A DNA stretch of 64,000 bases from Paenibacillus validus NBRC 15382. GTDB taxonomy: Bacteria; Bacillota; Bacilli; Paenibacillales; NBRC-103111. The notes under the pieces were generated by a model, which did no database searches, was not told the origin of the DNA, and saw only the letters and a program-made list of their open reading frames with translations. Made by a program: the position numbers and the translations under genes. This document shows positions 53,658-62,191 of the stretch, in pieces; positions within the stretch are counted from its first letter, which is position 1, and every line of letters begins with the position of its first letter. The stretch is from contig NZ_BIMH01000003.1 in NCBI RefSeq assembly GCF_004000985.1, positions 1 to 64,000 of the forward strand, written 5' to 3'.

Positions 53658-54488
53658 TTACTCGTCCGCCAACCGGTAGCCGACACCGCGTACGGTGACA
53701 ATATAGATCGGAGCCGCGGCGGGATCGCCGAGCTTTTTACGCAAGCTTTTGACATGCACGTCGACGACGTTGCTGCCGCCGAAATATTGACTGCCCCAGA
53801 CGCGATCCATAATTTCCTCGCGGGTGAGAACGGCTCCGCCCTCCTGCATCAGCAGAAGCAGCAGCTCGAACTCTGTTTTCGTGACTTCGACGCGCTTGCC
53901 GCCGCGGGAAAGCGTCATCTTCTTCGGATCGAGGGTCAAATCCTTAAACGTGTAGACGGTGCTGTTACCATTAGCGGTTGCAACCGGCGTCGTCACGGCT
54001 TCGGCTTGCGCCGCCGACAGCAGCTCCTCCACCCACTGTACGGCATCGGAAAGCGGCATCGGCCAAACGATCGTTTCGGCATTGGCCAAATCCGCAGCCG
54101 GCGCATTCTCCTGCACGAGCCACAGGAAGCGCGCGCGGATGCGCGTATCGGCGACGGCCGCCTGCAGCTCGGCCAGCTCGCCCGCTTCCGCAGCCGCGGC
54201 GGCGTCAATGACGACCAGCTCAAGCGGCAGTCCGTCCATGACGGCCGGATCGAAGCGGTGAAAGACGAGCACATCCAGGCACCGCGCCGTCAGTTCGCCA
54301 ACCAGTCCGCGCAGCCTCTCGGGGAACAGACTGATGACCGCAACCCGCTGCGTTTCGCTGCAATAAGCGCCAATGGCTGTTTCGACGGGTCGCCCCATCT
54401 TTTCTGCCGCTTGGCCCGGTGATTTGAACCCCGGATGCCCGATGTCCAGCGACGCCCGCTTTATGAATGAATTGTCGATTTTCTGCAT
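53658..54488 (-). CDS. Winged-helix transcription factor with degenerate receiver-like domain
   Basis: A 276-residue regulator. The C-terminal third is a complete OmpR-type winged helix (VEVTKTEFELLLLLMQEGG, VDVHVKSLRKKLGD, YIVTVRGVGYRLAD). The N-terminal part has receiver-like alternation of strands and helices (VAVISLFPERL, LELVVIDAAAAAEAGE) but no acidic pair, and no conserved switch Thr/Lys, so phosphorylation is doubtful. Start at 54488 has AAGGGGTG 8 nt upstream and overlaps the end of the Fur-family gene by 28 bp, so translation is coupled. It ends 120 bp upstream of the palindromic operator. Target unknown. Confidence 0.82.
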   Translation of the reverse strand: MQKIDNSFIKRASLDIGHPGFKSPGQAAEKMGRPVETAIGAYCSETQRVAVISLFPERLRGLVGELTARCLDVLVFHRFDPAVMDGLPLELVVIDAAAAAEAGELAELQAAVADTRIRARFLWLVQENAPAADLANAETIVWPMPLSDAVQWVEELLSAAQAEAVTTPVATANGNSTVYTFKDLTLDPKKMTLSRGGKRVEVTKTEFELLLLLMQEGGAVLTREEIMDRVWGSQYFGGSNVVDVHVKSLRKKLGDPAAAPIYIVTVRGVGYRLADE

Positions 54489-54859
54489 GTCGGACACACC
54501 CCTTCGAACACCACGTGCGAATGATCGACCAAGTACGCCGTTTCCTGCTCGACCGCCTGAACCCAGGCGGCAGGCGTCTGGGCTAACACTTCATCGACGC
54601 GGCCGCATCGCTTGCATAAGATATGATGATGATCGTCGGTCCGGGCGTCATATCGGCTGGCTGCTTCCCCGAGCTTCAGCTCGCGAATCAACCCCATATC
54701 GGACAAATAGCGCAGGGAGTTATATACGGTGCCGTAAGCAAAGTTATGGCCTTTGTCACGCAGCCGTTCGATCACCTCCGCCGCCGTCGGGTGATCGTCG
54801 CTATGCTGCAATATATCATAGATCGCTTTACGCTGCGTCGTTAAATTGAGCTTGGTCAT
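54461..54859 (-). CDS. Fur-family repressor with Glu in the PerR Asp position
   Basis: A 132-residue Fur-family protein, shorter than its neighbour. The DNA-binding helix is FAYGTVYNSLRYLSDMGLIREL. PerR ligands H (DDHPTAAEV), D (SRYDAR) and HxH (DDHHHILC) are kept, but five residues after the first CxxC pair it has Glu (CKRCGRVDEV) where PerR has Asp; Fur proteins have Glu there. Structural-zinc CxxC pairs are CKRC and CPTC. Loss of H2O2 sensitivity would be expected. Upstream lies an operator near-identical to that of the PerR-like gene, and the downstream winged-helix gene overlaps it. Confidence 0.88.
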   Translation of the reverse strand: MTKLNLTTQRKAIYDILQHSDDHPTAAEVIERLRDKGHNFAYGTVYNSLRYLSDMGLIRELKLGEAASRYDARTDDHHHILCKRCGRVDEVLAQTPAAWVQAVEQETAYLVDHSHVVFEGVCPTCRKSTIHS

Positions 54860-54883
54860 TAGCGTTCATTCCCTCTGATTATA

Positions 54884-54900
54884 TTTAGATTTAGTATAAA
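54884..54900 (-). promoter_or_regulatory. Second copy of the Fur/PerR-type operator
   Basis: TTTAGATTTAGTATAAA, identical at 14 of 17 positions to the perfect palindrome at 53537-53553. It lies 24 bp upstream of the second Fur-family gene, a position suited to autoregulation or to cross-control by the first regulator. Confidence 0.7.
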
Positions 54901-54972
54901 TCCATAGTGGAATAAGGTCAATACACACCCGGCCGCGCGTGCCCCACCACTGGCGCCGAACGCTGATCGCAG

Positions 54973-55031
54973 CGGCAGAAAGGCCATGCCCCATCAAGTC
55001 CGATCGACTTGAGAGCATGGCCTTTCTGCCG
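54973..55031. terminator. Large two-tier hairpin
   Basis: Perfect 17-bp outer stem CGGCAGAAAGGCCATGC / GCATGGCCTTTCTGCCG enclosing CAAGTC / GACTTG. It lies between the Fur-family promoter region and the SdpI stop, so it most likely terminates the sdpRI transcript; no T run follows. Confidence 0.65.
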
Positions 55032-55131
55032 CGCATTTACTAGCGGGCACCCGCCGGACGGGCGCTGATGGTTTGCGGGCTTCTCTGCTTCACCTTCCGC
55101 CAATGAACCCGGGTCGAGGCCGGCAGATCTG

Positions 55132-55767
55132 CTAGCCTCTTGACTTTCTGTAATACATATAGGACCCGAGATAAGGGACGATCGTCGTCAAAGCGATGAG
55201 TCCGATGAAGAAACCGAATTTCACAGCGTCTGGCAGGAAAACGCTTAGCAGCAGAAGTACGCCGCCTGCCACAAATACTCTGCCGCTCAAATAGTGGGTT
55301 TTACGCCAAACCTCTTCGCTCGCAAGCGTCCAGGGGGTGCGGACGCCCATGAAATAATTCGTTTTGAACCGCGGCATATAGTTGCCCAGGACGATGAACA
55401 CAATTCCTGCAAACGGCAGCGCAACATAGTTCATATTGAAGGTGAATCCGTATCCGTAAGCAATTGTAAAGGCATGCAGCACCAGCAGCCCGATCATAAT
55501 CACATTCCGGATCACATTCACCGAAGACTGGAATTTGCCGTAGTTTTCTTTCTTCGGATCCAATTTCGGCAAATACGTAAGCAAGCTGTGGACAACGATC
55601 AAAATGCCAGGGACGAGAAACAAAGCAACCGCCTTGTGCGCATAGTTGTCCGGCTGTCCGTCAACGCCCCAATGAATCGGCATGAGATCCGGCCTCGACG
55701 GATACAGAACAATGCCGGCAACAATAGACGCCGCAAGAAGCAGCCAAATAAACCATGGTTTATTCAT
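55132..55767 (-). CDS. sdpI: SdpI-family membrane immunity protein
   Basis: A 211-residue integral membrane protein with about six helices and the DUF1648/SdpI pattern (PIHWGVDGQPDNYAHK, NYMPRFKTNYFMGVRTPWTLASEEVWRKTH). In B. subtilis SdpI protects against the SDP cannibalism toxin and sequesters the repressor SdpR at the membrane. The ATG overlaps the sdpR stop by 8 bp (ATGAATAA), so the two are coupled as in Bacillus. No SDP toxin gene lies nearby; orphan SdpI/SdpR pairs are common. Confidence 0.92.
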   Translation of the reverse strand: MNKPWFIWLLLAASIVAGIVLYPSRPDLMPIHWGVDGQPDNYAHKAVALFLVPGILIVVHSLLTYLPKLDPKKENYGKFQSSVNVIRNVIMIGLLVLHAFTIAYGYGFTFNMNYVALPFAGIVFIVLGNYMPRFKTNYFMGVRTPWTLASEEVWRKTHYLSGRVFVAGGVLLLLSVFLPDAVKFGFFIGLIALTTIVPYLGSYMYYRKSRG

Positions 55768-56047
55768 GATGATCCTTCCCTTCCGGTAGTTGTTGGAATT
55801 GCAGCACCCATTTCAACAAATCTTGAAATACCGTCGTGTTCAGCGAGTAGTAAATATGCTGGCCTTCACGTTCGTCCCGGACCAGATCCGCTTGCTTCAA
55901 TAAACTCAGATGGTGGGAGATGCTCGGTTTCGTCATCTGAAATTGATTGGCGATCTCGCCGGCCGTCAAATCCTTTTCCTTCAGCAGGTCGAGAATTTTC
56001 CTTCGAGTCGGGTCGGATAACGCTTTAAAGGCTTGATTGATCGACAT
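55760..56047 (-). CDS. sdpR: SdpR-type ArsR-family autorepressor
   Basis: A 95-residue ArsR-like winged-helix repressor (FKALSDPTRRKILDLLKEKDLTAGEIA, SISHHLSLLKQADLV, YYSLNTTVFQDLLKWV). It lacks metal-binding Cys pairs, in agreement with SdpR, which is controlled by SdpI and not by metals. Start at 56047 has AAGGTG upstream; the GTG at 56053 is less likely. A dyad lies in the promoter region. Confidence 0.92.
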   Translation of the reverse strand: MSINQAFKALSDPTRRKILDLLKEKDLTAGEIANQFQMTKPSISHHLSLLKQADLVRDEREGQHIYYSLNTTVFQDLLKWVLQFQQLPEGKDHHE

Positions 56048-56082
56048 CGGCACACCTTCTCTTGCAATTTAAAGTTAAATAT

Positions 56083-56098
56083 TTAGATAAATATCTAA
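56083..56098 (-). promoter_or_regulatory. Probable SdpR operator
   Basis: Perfect 7-2-7 dyad TTAGATA-AA-TATCTAA, 35 bp upstream of sdpR in AT-rich DNA. ArsR-family proteins bind dyads of about this size; autoregulation of sdpRI is known in Bacillus. Confidence 0.65.
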
Positions 56099-56290
56099 CT
56101 ATCTAGCTGTTTTTAGTATACCTTTTGACGTCCAGCCTTGTCAATGCAATAAAAGCCTACTCTTCTTCCCAACTCCGAATCCCCCGGCAACCCCCGACTT
56201 TATTCCTAATTTATGAGGAGATAAAAGGGGTTTTTGCGTAGAAAAGCGAATAGATAACAACATATGAAGCCAGTCACACAGGAGGTTCAC

Positions 56291-57931
56291 ATGAAACCGA
56301 TGTTACGTTCATTGAAGCTGCTGCTCGTCTTTGGTATCGCCCTCGCTTTATTCGCAGTCGTTCCCGCCCCGGCCCAGGTCAAGGCGGAAACGTTCTATTA
56401 CATCGCCTATCCGAAAGGAACCGTTGGTCTGAAGAAGCCGACCGTCGGGTTTGCCATAACGGACACCGAAGTCACGATGCTGCATGACATTTCGCTGAAG
56501 CTGGACGGTCAAGAGGTACAAGGAACGTTCGACCCGAAATCCATGTCCTACCGCTATACGCCGGCCGGCAACTTATCCGTCGGCGAGCATACCGTCAAAG
56601 TTTCCGTCAATTTCACGGGATACGAGCCGATCGAGCAGCAATGGACATTTACAGTTTCCCCGCTCGCCATCGATGAGCCTCCGTCCGACTACTCGGACAA
56701 GCAGCTGGAATTGGTGAAAGCCGTCAACGATTATCGGACCTTGTACGGCTTGCCGCCCTTGCAAATCAACCGCCATTTAACGATGGCCGCCAAGATGCAC
56801 GCCGAATACCTGCACGTCAACCAGATCGACCCGAACAAAGTGTCCCTGCATGACCAAAGCAAGTCGGTGCCCGGGTATACCGGCAGCACGCCGGGCGAAC
56901 GCGCCGTCTATGCCGGTTATTACGAGGGAGTAGCCGAGGACGTATCCTATAACTACGGGACGCCTGTCGAATCCGTCGACGGACTGTTCGACGCCCCGTA
57001 TCACCGCATTCCGTTCTTGTACGCAACCGTCAAGGAGGTCGGAGTTGCGGTCGCCGGTCCGATCGTCGTACTGGAATTCGGCTTTCAAGACGAGAACCAG
57101 ATGGAGCTGCAGGTCACGCCTGCTCCCGGGGACAAATACGTCCCGGTTGCGTTCGAAGGCAATGAAGTCCCGGATCCGATCCGCATGCATACCGCTACCG
57201 CTTCGTATCCGGTCGGATATCCGATTCTGGCCCGGTTGACCGGCGCCGACCTGGAGGAAGTAACGCTGTTGGATGCCAAACTGACGGACGCCGCCGGTCA
57301 ACCGGTCGAGCTGCTGCGCAATTCGCCGAAGAACGACAACCATCTGAAGCAGGAAGTGATTCTGACGCCGGTTAAGCCTCTGCAGCCGGATTCCGCCTAT
57401 ACGGCTTATGTGAAACTATCCGCCAGCCGCAATGGGACGGTCAGCACCTTCGAGCGGAAGTGGGATTTCCGGACGGAGCCCGTTCCAACTGTAGGCAAGG
57501 AGAAGCTTCACCAGGATGCCGCGGCTTACAAGAAGCTGGCAGAGCTTCAAGGCGACGCGGCGCACACGGTTTCCTTCGCGCTGAACGGAGACAAGTACGT
57601 GCTCGACGGCGTGACGTTTGATATGCATGTGGCCCCGGCCGTGGTCGACGGCTCTGCCTACTTGTGGGTACGCGATCTGGCTTCCGCCCTTGGCGCCGCG
57701 GTCACGTGGGATGACGCGCAGAAGGCGGCCATCTATACGAAGAAGGACCGAACGATCACCTTCTACACGACTCGCGGCGCGTATGCCGTCAACGGCCGGG
57801 AGTACGTAACCGGGACGGCCGCCAAGCTGATGAACGATCATACGATGATTCCGGTCCGGCTGCTGTCGGAGGTGCTCGGAGCTAAAGTCGAGTACGTGCC
57901 GGAGACGCACAGCGTCAGCATCCGGTACTAA
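56291..57931 (+). CDS. Secreted CAP-domain protein with copper-amine-oxidase-like C-terminus
   Basis: A 546-residue exported protein. A signal peptide (LKLLLVFGIALALFAVVPAPAQ) precedes a beta-rich Ig-like region, then a CAP/SCP-type domain (LELVKAVNDYRTLYGLPPLQINRHLTMAAKMHAEYL), a second beta-rich region (roughly residues 320-430) and a C-terminal domain of the copper amine oxidase N1/stalk type (YLWVRDLASALGAAVTWDD, TMIPVRLLSEVLGAKVEY). The last module is frequent in Paenibacillaceae surface proteins and probably mediates wall interaction, not oxidase activity. AGGAGG lies 5 nt before the ATG. Ligand unknown. Confidence 0.85.
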   Translation: MKPMLRSLKLLLVFGIALALFAVVPAPAQVKAETFYYIAYPKGTVGLKKPTVGFAITDTEVTMLHDISLKLDGQEVQGTFDPKSMSYRYTPAGNLSVGEHTVKVSVNFTGYEPIEQQWTFTVSPLAIDEPPSDYSDKQLELVKAVNDYRTLYGLPPLQINRHLTMAAKMHAEYLHVNQIDPNKVSLHDQSKSVPGYTGSTPGERAVYAGYYEGVAEDVSYNYGTPVESVDGLFDAPYHRIPFLYATVKEVGVAVAGPIVVLEFGFQDENQMELQVTPAPGDKYVPVAFEGNEVPDPIRMHTATASYPVGYPILARLTGADLEEVTLLDAKLTDAAGQPVELLRNSPKNDNHLKQEVILTPVKPLQPDSAYTAYVKLSASRNGTVSTFERKWDFRTEPVPTVGKEKLHQDAAAYKKLAELQGDAAHTVSFALNGDKYVLDGVTFDMHVAPAVVDGSAYLWVRDLASALGAAVTWDDAQKAAIYTKKDRTITFYTTRGAYAVNGREYVTGTAAKLMNDHTMIPVRLLSEVLGAKVEYVPETHSVSIRY

Positions 57932-57947
57932 CCACAACAAACAAGAC

Positions 57948-58002
57948 AAGACCCTCGCTGCAAAGCAGATGATGATCGCCATCCGCTTGCAGCGAGGGTC
58001 TT
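57948..58002. terminator. Bidirectional hairpin after CAP-domain gene
   Basis: Perfect 16-bp stem AAGACCCTCGCTGCAA / TTGCAGCGAGGGTCTT with a 23-nt loop, between the convergent CAP-domain gene and the broken symporter gene. Confidence 0.85.
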
Positions 58003-58055
58003 CTTTGTGGGCTTATTTGACGGCCGCTTTGGACCTTCGGTCTTATTCCTCGAGC

Positions 58056-58810
58056 TTAGGAGACGTTACTCAGCTCAAGCTCGTCTTCTTCGTCGCGGTT
58101 AAACGCTTCGCGGTTGAATTCGCCTTCGGCATTCGCGACCAGCAGCGAAGAGACTGTCGTACCCGTCGCGTTGACGGCAGTCCGCCCCATATCGACGACG
58201 GCGTCGATCGCCAGCGTCAAGCCGATCCCTTCGAGCGGCAAGCCGAGCGCAGTCAGCACGACCGTCGTCGAGATGGCGGCCGGTCCGGGAACCCCCGCCA
58301 CGCCAACAGAGGAGATGACGCTGACAAGCACGATGAGAATGTAGTCGGATATATCCAGCGGTATGTTGTACATCTCACGCGGCTTGAAGTCCTGCGGAAC
58401 GGCTTGGACGATGCCTGCCCCCGGATCGATCAACACCGCCACGATAACGCCGATCAGCGCGGCGATACCGGTCGTAGGAAGATGGATATCGTCTTGACGC
58501 CGATTTTGCGCAAATGACCGAGATTGGTCAGCGTCGTTATGCTGTTGATCACGAGCACGACGACGAGCGGGATGACCGGCATTCGCACCAGGTTCACATA
58601 AATGCTGCCGATCGTGCTGACACGCTTGAAGTCGAACTTGTATGAGTTAAAGAAAATCCCGGCGGCCAAACCGAGTCCGAGCGCGATCAATACCCGATAG
58701 CCGAAACCGAGGCGTCTGCGGCCTAAAGCATACAGCAAGCCGATGACCGCCAAGGAAACCGCTAAAGAAACCCCGTTCGTCTGAAAAGCGGTGATCAGGT
58801 TGTTCTCCAT
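58056..58810 (-). pseudogene. Dicarboxylate/amino-acid:cation symporter (DAACS), frameshifted and internally deleted
   Basis: Two fragments of one symporter. The N-terminal piece (MENNLITAFQTNGVSLAV... to GVKTISIFL) breaks at 58470-58480: adding one base restores F-L-x-T-G-I-A-A-L-I-G-V-I-V-A-V-L-I-D-P, joining it to the C-terminal piece (58056-58442). Even so the repaired protein is only about 250 residues, whereas the family has over 400. The join QDFKPRE/MYNIPLDISDY skips the central helices and hairpin HP1. Family marks VISSVGVAGVPG and DAVVDMGRTAVNATG survive. Start 58810 has no good ribosome-binding site. Non-functional. Confidence 0.85.
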
Positions 58811-58982
58811 GGGATCCAGCTCACTTATATATTGTCTATCCAAATAGGTTGATTTCGAATAAAACCGAGTTTACTCCCCGCTATACCGGATGTCCATGTA
58901 AAAAGTTGCCGTCGGCTCCGGCCTTGGATACCCGGCCTTCAACACGGGAACACTGGCATTTATGGACATAAATTTTTTCACC

Positions 58983-59426
58983 TTAATCCAAAAAAGCAAC
59001 AACTTGATTTAGTTTTTCTAAAGCATTTGGGACAATTTTCAGCGTCGATGTCGGTTCTCCCGTACCACTGTAAATAAATGGATAGCGGAAAAGTCCTCGA
59101 TCTACGATACAAGGCAAAGAAAGCACTATAGAGACACTGCCAACCGTGCAGCCGGTTATCTGTTGGACTTCTTTTGGAGTTGCCATTTTCAATTGATTGC
59201 ATCCTAAAATTCCCGACACTTCTTCTAAATTTACACGCCCGCGACTTCCAGAAACTATCATCGCAAAGTAGCCTTTTTCTGACTTGAGAACTAATGTAGG
59301 TGCTGTCTGACCTATTTCAATTCCAAAATAATCCGCACCTTCCTGTGCAGTACGAATCGGTTTTTCGTGATGAATCATTTCAAATTGAACTCCACTTTCT
59401 TGCAAAATGGTTCTTAAATTATCCAT
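58983..59426 (-). CDS. YbaK/EbsC-type aminoacyl-tRNA deacylase
   Basis: A 147-residue YbaK-fold protein that probably hydrolyses mischarged aminoacyl-tRNA (Cys-tRNA-Pro or similar). Typical motifs are IHHEKPIRTAQEGADYFG, APTLVLKSEKGYFAMIVSG with the conserved Lys, RVNLEEVSGILGC and the C-terminal RYPFIYSGTGEPTSTLKIVPN. GGGGGGA precedes the ATG. Its DNA is visibly more AT-rich than the neighbours and third positions are often A or T, which suggests recent acquisition. It stands alone. Confidence 0.88.
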   Translation of the reverse strand: MDNLRTILQESGVQFEMIHHEKPIRTAQEGADYFGIEIGQTAPTLVLKSEKGYFAMIVSGSRGRVNLEEVSGILGCNQLKMATPKEVQQITGCTVGSVSIVLSLPCIVDRGLFRYPFIYSGTGEPTSTLKIVPNALEKLNQVVAFLD

Positions 59427-59524
59427 GAGGGTTCCCCCCTTTAGAAGGTCTTAAGCAAAGCAGCCGCTTGAAAAGACGATATTTTGTATCACGAATACGA
59501 AGCAATAACGTCCAGGAGGTAGCC

Positions 59525-61678
59525 ATGAAGCGAATTTGGTCCATCTACGCCACAGATATGCGAAATGTCGGCCGCAACTGGGCCGCTTCGGTCATCGTCC
59601 TCGGACTGATATTCCTGCCTTCGCTCTACGCTTGGTTCAATATTCTTGCCTCGTGGGATCCCTATTCGAACACCGGCTCGCTAGCGATCGCCGTAGTCAA
59701 TCAGGATCTGGGCACGACCGTCAACGGCCGCGAGCTGCACATCGGGGATGAAATCGTCGCCTCGCTGCGAGCCGATCACCGCATCGGCTGGACGTTCGTC
59801 GAAGCGGAGCAGGCGATGAAGGGCGTGCGACGCGGCGATTATTACGCCAGTCTGACGATTCCGCCGGACTTCTCCGAGCGTATCGCGTCCGTGCTGACCG
59901 AATCGCCGCGCAAAGCGGAGATCGTCTACGACGTCAACGAGAAAATCAACGCCATTGCTCCGAAGATTACGTCAAAGGGCGCCAGCGGCATTCTGGAAGA
60001 GGTCAGCCGCAGCTTCATCAAAACGGCGAACGGCGCCATCTTCGAAATCATGAATAAGGTCGGGCTCGAGCTGGAACGCGGACTGCCGACGATCGAAGCG
60101 GCGAAAACCGTCTTGTTCAGGGTAGAGGCGCTGCTTCCCGAAGTCGAACAGGCCGTCGGCACCGGACTTGCCGATATCGAGAAGGCGCAGGACATCGTGC
60201 GCCGAACGGAATCGTACTTGCCCGAAGTCGCCAAGCTGGCCGATACGGGTCAAGCCGTCACCGCCCAGCTCGGCCAATGGCTCGAACGAAGCGACGAGGC
60301 GCTCAATTCGCTGGCTCCCGGCATCAAGCACGATCTGTTCCTGCTGCAGCAGGCGGCGATCGCCACCGAGCAGCTGACCGGGCTGCTGCAGGACGCCAAA
60401 CTCGATCCGGCGGCCTTACAGGCCGAGCTGGAACGCGTCAGGCATCGCTTGACGGTCGCCGGGGACGTGACCTCCCGCATGCTGACGCTGTTCGAGCGGC
60501 TGAACGGCCTGACCGGCGGCAAGGGCTCCGCGTGGGCCGCGGGAAAGCTGCAGCAGCTGCAAAGCAGCCTGCAGATGCAGACCGCGATCGTAGGCCGCAT
60601 CGCGGACGCGATCGCCAAAGGCGCCAAGCCTGCGGATGCGCTTGTGAACGACTTGGCGCGCGTGTCCCGGGATGTCTCCGCGGTGCTGGGCGACGTGCTG
60701 GAGCGCTACGACGGCGAAATCGCCCCGGGCATCGCGGACGGCGTAGAACGCGCCAAAACGGCGGCGCGTAAGGCGCACGACGCGCTCATCGAGGCGCAGA
60801 GCAGCATGCCCGACGTGACGCGCATCGTAGGCGACGCCAGCCGCGGCTTGGCAACCGGGCGCGAGGAGCTGCTTGCCGTTCAACAAGCGCTGCCGCGCAT
60901 CGGAGCGAAAATCAAGGAGCTGGCCGATCGGGTCCGCGCCTTCGAGCGGGAGGGGAATTTGGGCGAGATTTTGCGATTGCTGAAGCTGGACGCGCAGAAG
61001 GAGAGCGAATTTTTCGCCGAACCGGTCATTTTGAAAGAAAACAAATTGTTCCCGATTCCGAATTACGGCTCCGCCATGTCGCCCTTCTTCACGACGCTGT
61101 CGCTGTGGGTCGGCGCGCTGCTGCTCGTCTCGCTGCTGTCGGTGGACCTTCACGCCGGTGAGGCCGCCCCCTATACGAGCCGCGAGGTTTATTTAGGCCG
61201 CTACTTGACGTTTCTGACGTTCGCGCTGCCGCAATCCTTGTTCGTCACGCTCGGCGATCTGTACCTGCTGCACACGTACGCGGCCAATCCGTTCTGGTTC
61301 ATTGCGTTCGGACTTGTGTTAAGCGCGTTGTTCATGCTGATCGTGTACACGCTTGTGTCGGTGTTCGGCAACGTCGGCAAGGCGATGTCCATCGTGCTGC
61401 TCGTGCTGCAGCTTGCCGGGTCGGGCGGCACCTTTCCGGTGCAGCTGACGCCGCCCTTTTTCCAAGCGATTCACCCGTTCCTACCGTTTACGTATGCGAT
61501 CGGGCTGATGCGGGAAGCGGTCGGAGGTATATTGTGGGAGCTCGTGTTCGAAGACTTGCGGATGCTGGCGCTCTACGCCGCCATCGCCCTGCTGATCGGA
61601 CTTGCGTTGAAGGAATGGATCAACGCCTCCTCGGCGAAGCTCGTGAATAAAGCCCGCGAAAGCAAGCTCATCCATTAA
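59525..61678 (+). CDS. YhgE/Pip-family membrane protein
   Basis: A 717-residue membrane protein. TM1 (about 19-42, VIVLGLIFLPSLYAWFNILASWDPYSNT, the YhgE/Pip signature), a long extracytoplasmic region of about 470 residues rich in coiled coil, and about five C-terminal helices of the ABC-2 type (SLWVGALLLVSLLSV, LFVTLGDLYLL, IVYTLVSVFGN, IVLLVLQLAGSGGTFPVQLTPPFFQAIHPFLPFTYAI). Relatives include B. subtilis YhgE, the phage receptor YueB and Lactococcus Pip. Transport, phage adsorption or type VII secretion links are possible. AGGAGG lies 5 nt before the ATG. It ends overlapping the convergent GyrI-like gene by 4 bp. Confidence 0.9.
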   Translation: MKRIWSIYATDMRNVGRNWAASVIVLGLIFLPSLYAWFNILASWDPYSNTGSLAIAVVNQDLGTTVNGRELHIGDEIVASLRADHRIGWTFVEAEQAMKGVRRGDYYASLTIPPDFSERIASVLTESPRKAEIVYDVNEKINAIAPKITSKGASGILEEVSRSFIKTANGAIFEIMNKVGLELERGLPTIEAAKTVLFRVEALLPEVEQAVGTGLADIEKAQDIVRRTESYLPEVAKLADTGQAVTAQLGQWLERSDEALNSLAPGIKHDLFLLQQAAIATEQLTGLLQDAKLDPAALQAELERVRHRLTVAGDVTSRMLTLFERLNGLTGGKGSAWAAGKLQQLQSSLQMQTAIVGRIADAIAKGAKPADALVNDLARVSRDVSAVLGDVLERYDGEIAPGIADGVERAKTAARKAHDALIEAQSSMPDVTRIVGDASRGLATGREELLAVQQALPRIGAKIKELADRVRAFEREGNLGEILRLLKLDAQKESEFFAEPVILKENKLFPIPNYGSAMSPFFTTLSLWVGALLLVSLLSVDLHAGEAAPYTSREVYLGRYLTFLTFALPQSLFVTLGDLYLLHTYAANPFWFIAFGLVLSALFMLIVYTLVSVFGNVGKAMSIVLLVLQLAGSGGTFPVQLTPPFFQAIHPFLPFTYAIGLMREAVGGILWELVFEDLRMLALYAAIALLIGLALKEWINASSAKLVNKARESKLIH

Positions 61679-62163
61679 TAAACGCGCTCCACGGGGATCA
61701 AAATCGTAAACGCCGGATCGGGGTCGTACGGATCCTGACGCATCGGGTACAGCTCGAAGTGAGTAAGCGTTCCGGGCACGGTCCGGTACCCCTCGCGTTC
61801 GATCCAGGCGAATAAGCCGGTGTACGACCGTTCGATCTGCTGCCCTTTACGGTGCTCCGTCTGGACATAGGTATGTGAAGGGACGGAGAGCCGGGTCATC
61901 CCGGACGGAACGTCCTCCGCCCGCTCGACCTCCACGGCCGCATAATGGGTGAAGCTGTCCCTTGCCGGCGTGACGTGATAAGACAGACCTAACAGCACGG
62001 CCGGGTCCGCGACATAGCGAATTTCGTTCAGTCTGCTCTGCAGCGCCCATTGAAGCCCGCGTATCTCCCCGGCGCCCGCTTGCGCGAACGTGCCCTCCCA
62101 GCGCAGACCGACCGCTTGAAAAGCCGGACGCGTCACCAGCGTTTTGACTTGCGTCTGTTCCAT
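61675..62163 (-). CDS. GyrI-like/AraC effector-binding-domain protein
   Basis: A 162-residue free-standing GyrI-like domain (PAFQAVGLRWEGTFAQAG, DPAVLLGLSYHVTPARDSFTHYAAVEVE, GTLTHFELYPMRQDPYDPD). This SHS2-fold module binds small hydrophobic or cationic ligands when fused to AraC or MerR regulators; the free form may buffer a drug or block gyrase inhibitors. AAGGAG lies 9 nt before the ATG at 62163. Coupled in direction with the downstream gene but 28 bp after its start; probably not an operon with the YhgE gene it meets tail to tail. Confidence 0.82.
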   Translation of the reverse strand: MEQTQVKTLVTRPAFQAVGLRWEGTFAQAGAGEIRGLQWALQSRLNEIRYVADPAVLLGLSYHVTPARDSFTHYAAVEVERAEDVPSGMTRLSVPSHTYVQTEHRKGQQIERSYTGLFAWIEREGYRTVPGTLTHFELYPMRQDPYDPDPAFTILIPVERVY

Positions 62164-62191
62164 AAGCACCCTCTCCTTGGCTTTCGTTCGG

